In this document: one piece after another, positions 27,410 to 34,073 of the stretch
Layout of the letters: each line of letters starts with the position of its first letter
Position numbering within the stretch: the first letter of the stretch is position 1
Assembly (NCBI GenBank): GCA_964583845.1
Contig: CAZOXG010000004.1
Location: forward strand, 1 to 36,566
Direction of reading: 5' to 3'
DNA: 36,566 bases
From: JBAWVR01 sp964583845
GTDB taxonomy: Bacteria > Patescibacteriota > Minisyncoccia > Phycocordibacterales > GWA1-40-21
Notes under the pieces: generated by a model
Told to the model about the DNA's origin: nothing
The model's database searches: none
Seen by the model: the letters and a program-made list of their open reading frames with translations, nothing else
Made by a program: the position numbers and the translations under genes

Positions 27410-29221
27410 TTATTCTTGACCAACTTCCTGTCGGGCCTTTTCCATAGCAAGAATTTGAGATGGGTCTGAGGTAATAATCTGATCCTCAGTATATGAAGCG
27501 TCTATTTTGATAGCTACATGTTTAAGTCCAACAAAGAAGATACCCTCCCCTCTTTCTGTTTCCAAAAGTAAGAATTTTTCCTCATCGGTTAGATTGAAAA
27601 CTTTCTGTAGATTATCCATCGATGACGGTGATTGCTTGAGAAGTATTTGAATAGATGAGTTGGTAATAATTGCTGGGCCGTAAGGTGATTTTAAGAAGTC
27701 GTCCACATCTTGAGTAATCGTCGCGATGCCTAAATAGTATTTACGTCCACGTTTAGCCATTCCAAATAAGAAAGAAGCGGCATCTTCTGATTTCATCATA
27801 ATCCAAGCCTCGTCCACCACCAGAAGTCTTTTTTTAAGTTTCTTACGAACCACGTTCCAAATATGGTGAGTAATAATATACATAGCCACTGGCTTTAGGT
27901 CGTCTTCCATATCACGAATAGAAAAAGCTACTAGTTTCGCATCAATATCGACACTGGTTGGTTTATTAATAAACTGAGACCAGGAACCGCGGGTATATTT
28001 AGTTAATCTTTGGATCAATGACCCTGCCCCCTCCATACCAGATAAAACCATTTCAAAGTCGGATAGAAGTGGTGGCTCAATCGAAGAAAAATCAGACTCT
28101 GGAGAAATATCTTTCAAAGCGTATGTTTCGGTGATGGCTCGGTCAACAATTGCATCTTCTTCGGGGGTTAGACCGCCCAACATAAGACGGAAAAGACCAA
28201 CTAAATTAATAGTATTTGTGCGAAGAACGTCAGCTGGAGATTCTTCCTCACGAGGAATCGGCAGGTCGAACGGGTTGATGTGATTGTTGGAATTAAGGGA
28301 AACGTTAAAATATTTTCCTCCCACGGACTCAGTTAAATATTTATATTCGTTTTCTGGATCGATAATAATAACATCAACATCAAACATTAAAGTTCTCAAA
28401 ATCTCTAATTTTGTGGCATAGGATTTACCAGCACCAGCCTTGGCGAAAGTTACAGAGTTGTAGTTATCTTGTTTAAAACGATCAAAAATAACTAAACTGT
28501 TATTGTGGCGATTGATACCATAGAGAATTCCCTCTTCTTGAGTTAGGTCAAAAGAAGTAAAGGGAAAAATAGTGGCTAATGGACCAGTGTTTAGTTTGGT
28601 AACAATGTTTAATTCGTCAGAACAGGTTGGCAAAATACTACGAAAGCCTTGCTCTTGTTGGAAAAGAGCAGGTTTAACATAGATCATTTGAGCTTCCAAA
28701 ACGGATTTGATTTCGGATTCAATTTTATCTAGTTCGGAACTATCAGAACCAACTATTGAAATATATAAACCAAAATCAAAAAGTTTTTCTTGAGCTTGGG
28801 TTAAATTACTGCGCAAAGTTTCCAAGTCTTGATAAGCGGTATCTAATTGAGGATCACGAACAAGCCCTTTCTCTTCTCTTTCATTGATTTGTGATTGAAC
28901 CTCCGCTAATTTTCTCTGAAACTTTTTTAAGATCTGAGCGGTATCAATTGGATGAATAAAAATGGAAATATTAAATACTGTATCCATATTGATAATTGGG
29001 GAAAACCAGCCTTCGGAAAGAAAACGAGGATAAGAAATAATGAAAAAAGTTCGGACAATTTTGTCGCCTAAATTTATCTCCTTCGGATTTATTTTTAGAG
29101 CTGAAGGAGCTAAAATATCTTGCAATTCCAAAGTGCCAGCATTGTAAATATCTTGCGGTAAAAAATTTTGGTCCGTAGTCACATTCTTATCCTTACTCTT
29201 AAAAAAATTAAATATTCCCAT
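27410..29221 (-). CDS. virB4: VirB4-family secretion ATPase
   Basis: A 603-residue ATPase of the CagE/TrbE/VirB4 family, the motor common to all type IV secretion and conjugation systems. The N-terminal domain (about 30-230) precedes the motor with Walker A AKAGAGKS (260-267), DVIIIDPENEY (282-292), NPFDLP (316-321), Walker B RLLVVDEAW (465-473) and the sensor region IATITQDVDDFL. Length is at the short end of the family (about 600-850). It follows the TraC-like gene by 4 bases. VirB4 is expected at the cytoplasmic face with PrgI/VirB3 and VirB6; all three are present here. Confidence 0.95.
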   Translation of the reverse strand: MGIFNFFKSKDKNVTTDQNFLPQDIYNAGTLELQDILAPSALKINPKEINLGDKIVRTFFIISYPRFLSEGWFSPIINMDTVFNISIFIHPIDTAQILKKFQRKLAEVQSQINEREEKGLVRDPQLDTAYQDLETLRSNLTQAQEKLFDFGLYISIVGSDSSELDKIESEIKSVLEAQMIYVKPALFQQEQGFRSILPTCSDELNIVTKLNTGPLATIFPFTSFDLTQEEGILYGINRHNNSLVIFDRFKQDNYNSVTFAKAGAGKSYATKLEILRTLMFDVDVIIIDPENEYKYLTESVGGKYFNVSLNSNNHINPFDLPIPREEESPADVLRTNTINLVGLFRLMLGGLTPEEDAIVDRAITETYALKDISPESDFSSIEPPLLSDFEMVLSGMEGAGSLIQRLTKYTRGSWSQFINKPTSVDIDAKLVAFSIRDMEDDLKPVAMYIITHHIWNVVRKKLKKRLLVVDEAWIMMKSEDAASFLFGMAKRGRKYYLGIATITQDVDDFLKSPYGPAIITNSSIQILLKQSPSSMDNLQKVFNLTDEEKFLLLETERGEGIFFVGLKHVAIKIDASYTEDQIITSDPSQILAMEKARQEVGQE

Positions 29222-29225
29222 ATTA

Positions 29226-29864
29226 TTAGTTGTTTTTTATTGGTTTTTCCATTTCACCAGGATTAAATAATTTATAGAACAACTCGACGACTTCGTCGGT
29301 TCCTAATAGTTGACTACGGAGACCACAACGGCTAAGACCTTGCTGTACCACACCCACTCTTTGTTCTAGTTGGAGACGGTTTTGTTCGAAAGTTAGATTC
29401 TTTTCTTGGGCATTATCTTTACTACCACCAAAAACTGATGACAATACTCCCTTTTTGGCATTAAGTATGGTTGGAGTGTAGGAAATAGAAACATAAAAAT
29501 TCTTTTTCATAATGCTTCTGTTTTCGGTCAAGTCTTTGATATAACTAATGTATTCTCTAATTTGAATTTTTAGAAGGTCAGTTAATTGAACTTTATATCT
29601 CTCTTCTAGTAGAGCGATGTAAGGTCTGATATCTATTCGTTTTGATTCAATAAAAATTTGAATCGAAAAATCTAAAGCGTTTAAAAAACTCTCAAATTGC
29701 ATGATGATGGAAGTTTGTTCGTCGATTGACTTCAAAGAAAAGTTTAAAGAAGAAACCATTACAATTGAACGCATTGACCCATCTTTTAGAGTAATAACAC
29801 CGTCGCGCACCTCTTTGATAGGTACGAAATCTTGGGATGGATTTGAATTAACTGATGAAGACAT
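29226..29864 (-). CDS. TraC-like protein of the secretion cluster
   Basis: A 212-residue protein resembling the N-terminal domain of TraC/VirB4-type proteins: DFVPIKEVRDGVITLKDGS (12-30), RSIVMVSSLNFSLKSIDEQ, and FLNALDFSIQIFIESKRID. There is no Walker A or B motif, so it is not itself an ATPase. A long helical middle (about 75-115) and a C-terminal GLRSQLLGTDEVVELFYKLFNP segment follow. It lies between PrgI and VirB4 with 4-5 base gaps, and is probably a partner or adaptor of VirB4. It might be a separated, duplicated VirB4 N-domain, since the neighbouring VirB4 keeps its own. Confidence 0.8.
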   Translation of the reverse strand: MSSSVNSNPSQDFVPIKEVRDGVITLKDGSMRSIVMVSSLNFSLKSIDEQTSIIMQFESFLNALDFSIQIFIESKRIDIRPYIALLEERYKVQLTDLLKIQIREYISYIKDLTENRSIMKKNFYVSISYTPTILNAKKGVLSSVFGGSKDNAQEKNLTFEQNRLQLEQRVGVVQQGLSRCGLRSQLLGTDEVVELFYKLFNPGEMEKPIKNN

Positions 29865-29869
29865 AGTGG

Positions 29870-30301
29870 TTATTTGTTAGAAGAGTCTTGGCCTTTAGAG
29901 ACATCTAAGTTCCAAGTTAGGTTACGTAACTTACTGGCGGAAGATAATTTGGGCATAAAAGCGACGTTTTCTTGAATTGGATCCTCGGCTTTTTTGGTCA
30001 GACTGGCTTCTACCGGTTTAGCAACTTTTTTCCAGATATAAAGTTTTTTGGAAAAGAGATATTTAAAAGCTGCTTCCATAATATAAACAAAAGGTTTGTT
30101 GTTGACTTTATAAAAAGCTAAAAGTAAGGCTAAGACAACTAAAGGAGCGGGAATAATCAAGGTTAGAAAAAAAGATTTGGTTAGAATGTAGACAGCCCCT
30201 ACTCCCGCGGCCGCCCCCGCCAAATAAATAAACTGTTTTAAAGTTAAAAAGCCCACAATTTTTGCTTCCACTTCAATATATTGAGGAACCTGAAATTGCA
30301 T
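29870..30301 (-). CDS. prgI: PrgI-family (VirB3-like) membrane protein
   Basis: A 143-residue protein of the PrgI family, the Gram-positive/CPR counterpart of VirB3. The start MQFQVPQYIEVEAKIVGFLT is the family signature. Two hydrophobic segments follow (about 23-41, LKQFIYLAGAAAGVGAVYIL; 45-65, FFLTLIIPAPLVVLALLLAF), then KPFVYIMEAAFKYLFSKKLYIWKK and a polar tail. It should sit in the membrane beside VirB4. It is the first gene of the downstream operon, with a clear promoter whose -10 ends 6 bases before the ATG. Confidence 0.88.
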   Translation of the reverse strand: MQFQVPQYIEVEAKIVGFLTLKQFIYLAGAAAGVGAVYILTKSFFLTLIIPAPLVVLALLLAFYKVNNKPFVYIMEAAFKYLFSKKLYIWKKVAKPVEASLTKKAEDPIQENVAFMPKLSSASKLRNLTWNLDVSKGQDSSNK

Positions 30302-30307
30302 GATTAC

Positions 30308-30336
30308 ATTTTATCAGTGAAAACGTTTTTTAGCAA
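30308..30336 (-). promoter_or_regulatory. Promoter of the PrgI-VirB4 operon
   Basis: Minus-strand TTGCTA (30331-30336), 17-base spacer, TAAAAT (30308-30313), 6 bases, then ATG (30301). It matches the TTGCTA-17-TAGAAT promoter at 15383-15411. Confidence 0.65.
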
Positions 30337-30475
30337 AATAAAATTAGATATAAGTGGGTTGTGGTTTAAAGATTACTTTAAATTAAAATAATATGTTTTC
30401 TTGTGTGACTGGGCGGAAATGAAAAAACCAGAGTAACTAGTTTTATTGTATTGAATCACGAAATACATTTTGGTT

Positions 30476-30574
30476 GTCTTTGCGAGGTATTCCGAAGCAA
30501 TCCGTCTTTATTTTTATTTGGTAGTAGGACCAACTTTGATTCCTGGACCGCTTCTGAGTATCTCGCGGAGACGG
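30476..30574. repeat. Palindromic repeat, family A copy 2 (degenerate)
   Basis: The left arm GTCTTTGCGAGGTATTCCGA(AGCAATCC) and the inverse right arm pair with scattered changes, several being G-T wobble-compatible. It shares GTC(A/T)TTGCGAG...CGAAGCAATCC with the copy at 4153-4251 and has the same size of 99 bases. Confidence 0.6.
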
Positions 30575-30585
30575 AAACATTGGTT

Positions 30586-30625
30586 CTAAATCAAAACCAC
30601 CAGTTTCCTGGTGGTTTTGATTTAG
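30586..30625 (-). terminator. Terminator of the upstream secretion operon
   Basis: Perfect 18-bp stem (CTAAATCAAAACCACCAG and its inverse) with a 4-base loop. It includes the stop codon of the 232-residue gene. On minus, TGGTTTTGATTT provides the U-rich tail. Confidence 0.85.
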
Positions 30626-31320
30626 ATTGCCTGTTCTCGGTAAGGATCTCGACTGGGTTTCTTTTCCTGATTAAGATTGATGCTTCCTTCCCCGGTGTTT
30701 ATTGTTGTAACATTTTTGTTTAGACGACTATCTAATAGTGATCCTGTTGGCGTGACTGGCGTTAATGTCGGTGTTACTGTTGGTGTAAGAGGTGGGTTTT
30801 GATAGGTATTCTCAAATATAGGTTGATTGATTATTGGCTTGGCGGTGGCCCAGCTATTGGTAACTGGAATCTTGATATTAACTGGAATGTTTGTTGCCGG
30901 AACTGAAATCTGATCTTTAATCACCTCAATTGGTATAATATTTTCAGCTATAGGCGGGTTCTTTTCGATCGGAACTTCTTCAATAAGTTTATTCTCCTCT
31001 ATTGTTGCGGACTCAATAAGGAGATCTTTGACTTTAGAAATTATTTGTTCGTCAGCTTCCTTGGCGATAGCCTCGGCTTTGTCTTTGGGAATTTGCATTT
31101 CCCTCTCAATATTGCCAGCCAAATCAAAATAACTTTCCAACCCAAATAATACTAAAACGATTTCTGTCTCTAAAACGGATGATTGATTAATTAATAGTCC
31201 AAATTTGCGAGTTATATTCTGAATAACTGTTGGTAATTCAGGTCCGGAAACAACATCTTGCAAGGCTTTGGGAAGGGTTGCAAACTCCTCACTTAATTTT
31301 GCTTTTAATTTGTCGTTCAT
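30622..31320 (-). CDS. Conserved-type helical protein of the secretion cluster
   Basis: A 232-residue protein of no named family. The N-terminal half (about 1-105) is predominantly helical: LPKALQDVVSGPELPTVIQ, ITRKFGLLINQSSVLETE, VLVLFGLESYFD, and KDKAEAIAKEADEQI. The second half is Pro/Thr/Asn-rich and disordered. It ends SRDPYREQAI, close to the DPYREP-type C-terminus seen on many Parcubacteria proteins. There is no signal peptide or membrane segment, so it is probably cytoplasmic. It follows the VirB6-like gene by 9 bases and is last in its operon. Function unknown. Confidence 0.75.
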   Translation of the reverse strand: MNDKLKAKLSEEFATLPKALQDVVSGPELPTVIQNITRKFGLLINQSSVLETEIVLVLFGLESYFDLAGNIEREMQIPKDKAEAIAKEADEQIISKVKDLLIESATIEENKLIEEVPIEKNPPIAENIIPIEVIKDQISVPATNIPVNIKIPVTNSWATAKPIINQPIFENTYQNPPLTPTVTPTLTPVTPTGSLLDSRLNKNVTTINTGEGSINLNQEKKPSRDPYREQAI

Positions 31321-31329
31321 GTTTTTTTA

Positions 31330-34050
31330 TTATGATTTCATTTCGTTTCTAACCGCATTGGCAAGTCGTCTCTTACGACTGTTTATTTCATCCGCAAGTT
31401 GAATCAATTCAGCTTGGTTTTGAGCAAAATCAATATTTTTAGACATTTTTTCCGCAATAGCTTTAAGTGATTCGACTTCTTCTGGTTTCATTGCACTAAC
31501 TCTGTTACTGGACAAAGCGGTAAGAAGAGTATTGGCTAGAGCCGGAGTGGCTGTTCTACTTGCAGCAGCAGCCAAGTCATTAGCTTGAGAAGTAATGTTC
31601 TTTGTTTCTCTTTGAATATTTGCAGCAGCTCCTTGGATAGCAGATTCTGCAGCGGCTCTCTCGGCTTCCAGGTCGGCAAAAGTCTTACCATAATTATCCT
31701 CAGCAAATTTCTTCTTAATATCATCAAGTTCATCTTTTTTGGTTCTATTGAGTTCATACTCACCAGTGGTTCGGTTAACTTTACCAACCAAATTAGCATC
31801 GGCATTAATTCTAGCGAGAGCTGCCGTCTTTTCTGCAGCTGCGTCAGCTTGTTTCTTGTTGAGTCCAGTTGCTGGATCGGTAAGGACTAGCTTAGCCGCA
31901 GTAATTTGAGCCGCAGTAGCGCCAGCGGCTTGTAGAGCAACTAATTTCATACTGGCTGTATTAATTTGTTTGTCGATAGCCTCTAAATCTTTGTTAACTT
32001 TATTAAGAGCTTTAACATCAGCATGTTTCTCATATTCATCTTTCCATAAATCTTCTTTTTTCTTGGCCTCTTCTTTAGATGCTTTAACTCCTTCATCAGC
32101 TGTTTTGAGAGCGTCTCTCTGTTCAGCAGAAAGGTTGTGTTTCTTGGTCATTTCTTCAGCCGCTATTTCATTTTCTTCTTTCTCCTTGTCTTTACGAGCA
32201 CCAATTAGGACCTTACCAATTTCACGTTGTTTTTTCTTCAAATCCTTTTGAGCGTCTGCAGTAGCTCCGTTTGGTGAGATAGCCTCCTTGAGACTTTCCA
32301 AGCCTCTCTTTGGAGGATTCTTCATATCGTATTTTGCCGTAAGATCTGGGGACATAAAGCCAAGGCCACCATTGTCAGGTTTGATACCAACCATACCCAA
32401 GGCTTGGTTGCCATACTTGCCATATTTTTCCATACCAAAGAGCGGATTTTCGTAACGTCTTTGAGCCGCCGCTAGTTTAGCACGAGCCGCATCTCCACCA
32501 ACTCCTTCACGAGCTGCTTCACCAAGTAGTTGTTTGTTTCGTAAGGTTGAAGCCGCTGCTCCCCTAGTCGCCAAAGCTGCCCCACCAGTAACAATCGCTG
32601 CGGTTGTTCCAACTGCCAAACCGATTCCCTGTTTAGCTTTACTGTCTATCCAGCTACCGAGCTGTCCAGAGTTTTCCTTAACAATCTCCATAGATTTATG
32701 TAGAAAACCTAGAATTAATACAAAATAAAGGGTTCCAGCGATATCAACTTTGCTTTCAGTGCCCATTCTTTGAATCATGGCAATAAAGGCCGGGTCGTTA
32801 ATCATTTTAACAACAATAAAAAGAAGAATTAAAAAGAGTGGAGCCATCAATCCAGCGGCATTTAATTCCGGAAACCATTTTTTGGCGTAGCCTTGAAGTT
32901 GAGGTACTAGCGGACCGATAAAATATATTGGCGACGTAATCATTAAGATCATAAAGGCAATCGCGCGAGATAAAAACATTAAAGTCATTTTAAAGAAGAC
33001 CCAAATTGCTACACACATGAAACCGATCATAGTATAGACCTTGATATAAGCAGAGAGACCACTGTTTTGCATCGCCGCTAGATTACTCATATCACCAGCA
33101 AAAGGATTTAGATTAGAGCCGGACCACATAACCAACCAGATGTTTTGGCCAACGTTGTCGCCCCCTGCCCCGTTTTGAATTACTTGTACAATGGAATTAT
33201 AAATAGAAACGGCAAAAATATTATAAACATCTATTACAAGTTTCGTAAGGTAGAGACTAAAATTAACAAATAAGGCGGCGATGATTATGTCTCGAATAAG
33301 CTTTTGGTTGATTCCCTTTCCGGTGATGGCCTCGATAGCACTTTTAATTAACAAGAAAATAAACGCGATGTTTAAAATATCACGAATTAACACCCAGCCC
33401 ATTTGAATAGCAGAACCGGTCGCGCTAGAGCTGTCATAATTTTTTGTATCAAGAGAGAATTGAAGAACACTATTCATGGCTCTGGTTGTAAAATCTAAAA
33501 TCCCAGATAACAATGGCATGATTAGCATGTTTAATAGCCAAGCGTAGAGACGTGCGACCAAGCCGATCGGACCACCAATTAGGGTAAACCAAGACCAAGC
33601 GGTTTCATCCTTGGGAGGTGTAACAGTAAGTTTTGAATTTAAAATACTTTGTCCTGTTGGGTCTGCCGGAGCTCCAGCGACTGCAGGTGCTTCTTCAATA
33701 GGACCTGCAGTGTGAGACCCATCACCTGTATTTGTTGTTGCGTCTGCTTGAGCATCTCCAGCTGTGTCAGTTGTTGCATCTGGAATTGTACTTGTATTTG
33801 CATCTGCTTGAGCAGCTCCTGCAGCGTCATTTGTGGGTATTGTTGTGGCGTCAGGAGTTTGTTGTATGGCGGCACTCTGTTGTTCTGATGTTTGTGCCCC
33901 CGTTGTCGCATCTAGTCTATTTTGTGCAGTAGTAGTGTCAACCATATCCTCTGGGTTGTTTTCGGCAGAAACGTCAACCGGTTTTAATATAGACAACAAT
34001 AAAAATACTAGTATCAAGCAGCCCAAAATGTTGGAAAAAACTTTGCGCAT
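31330..34050 (-). CDS. VirB6/TrbL-like polytopic membrane protein
   Basis: A 906-residue protein. A signal peptide or first helix (about 5-28) is followed by an Ala/Thr/Asp-rich low-complexity region (about 37-130) with two 20-residue degenerate repeats (DAAGAAQADANTSTIPDATT type). The membrane part (about 150-500) has roughly seven helices, e.g. 153-185, 217-240, 252-285, 334-380, 400-417 and 437-455, ending in an Ala/Gly-rich helix (476-500). The last 400 residues are charged and coiled-coil-like (KKKQREIGKVLIGARKDKEK and similar). This fits VirB6/TrbL, the channel component of type IV secretion, with an extended cytoplasmic tail. It lies 23 bases after the lectin-like gene. Confidence 0.82.
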   Translation of the reverse strand: MRKVFSNILGCLILVFLLLSILKPVDVSAENNPEDMVDTTTAQNRLDATTGAQTSEQQSAAIQQTPDATTIPTNDAAGAAQADANTSTIPDATTDTAGDAQADATTNTGDGSHTAGPIEEAPAVAGAPADPTGQSILNSKLTVTPPKDETAWSWFTLIGGPIGLVARLYAWLLNMLIMPLLSGILDFTTRAMNSVLQFSLDTKNYDSSSATGSAIQMGWVLIRDILNIAFIFLLIKSAIEAITGKGINQKLIRDIIIAALFVNFSLYLTKLVIDVYNIFAVSIYNSIVQVIQNGAGGDNVGQNIWLVMWSGSNLNPFAGDMSNLAAMQNSGLSAYIKVYTMIGFMCVAIWVFFKMTLMFLSRAIAFMILMITSPIYFIGPLVPQLQGYAKKWFPELNAAGLMAPLFLILLFIVVKMINDPAFIAMIQRMGTESKVDIAGTLYFVLILGFLHKSMEIVKENSGQLGSWIDSKAKQGIGLAVGTTAAIVTGGAALATRGAAASTLRNKQLLGEAAREGVGGDAARAKLAAAQRRYENPLFGMEKYGKYGNQALGMVGIKPDNGGLGFMSPDLTAKYDMKNPPKRGLESLKEAISPNGATADAQKDLKKKQREIGKVLIGARKDKEKEENEIAAEEMTKKHNLSAEQRDALKTADEGVKASKEEAKKKEDLWKDEYEKHADVKALNKVNKDLEAIDKQINTASMKLVALQAAGATAAQITAAKLVLTDPATGLNKKQADAAAEKTAALARINADANLVGKVNRTTGEYELNRTKKDELDDIKKKFAEDNYGKTFADLEAERAAAESAIQGAAANIQRETKNITSQANDLAAAASRTATPALANTLLTALSSNRVSAMKPEEVESLKAIAEKMSKNIDFAQNQAELIQLADEINSRKRRLANAVRNEMKS
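33700..33880. repeat. Degenerate 60-base in-frame tandem repeat in the VirB6-like gene
   Basis: The plus strand shows GC(G/A)TCTGCTTGAGCA(T/G)CTCC twice, about 60 bases apart, encoding 20-residue Ala/Asp/Thr repeats in the extracellular N-terminal part. Copy number may vary between strains. Confidence 0.5.
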
Positions 34051-34073
34051 TTATGTTAATTATATCACAACCA

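Larger units (their letters stand above)
30302..30621. other. Intergenic region between the two secretion operons
   Basis: 320 bases without a gene. It holds the prgI promoter, a degenerate family A palindromic repeat (30476-30574) and the terminator of the upstream operon (30586-30625). Confidence 0.6.

Noticed and set aside
29226..29864. A frameshifted or broken VirB4 upstream of virB4
   Set aside because: The TraC-like frame has its own start and stop, and the neighbouring VirB4 retains an N-terminal domain, so it reads as a separate partner gene.
30451..30723. 90-residue plus-strand frame
   Set aside because: It crosses the degenerate repeat, the 18-bp terminator stem and the end of the 232-residue gene; no supporting signals.
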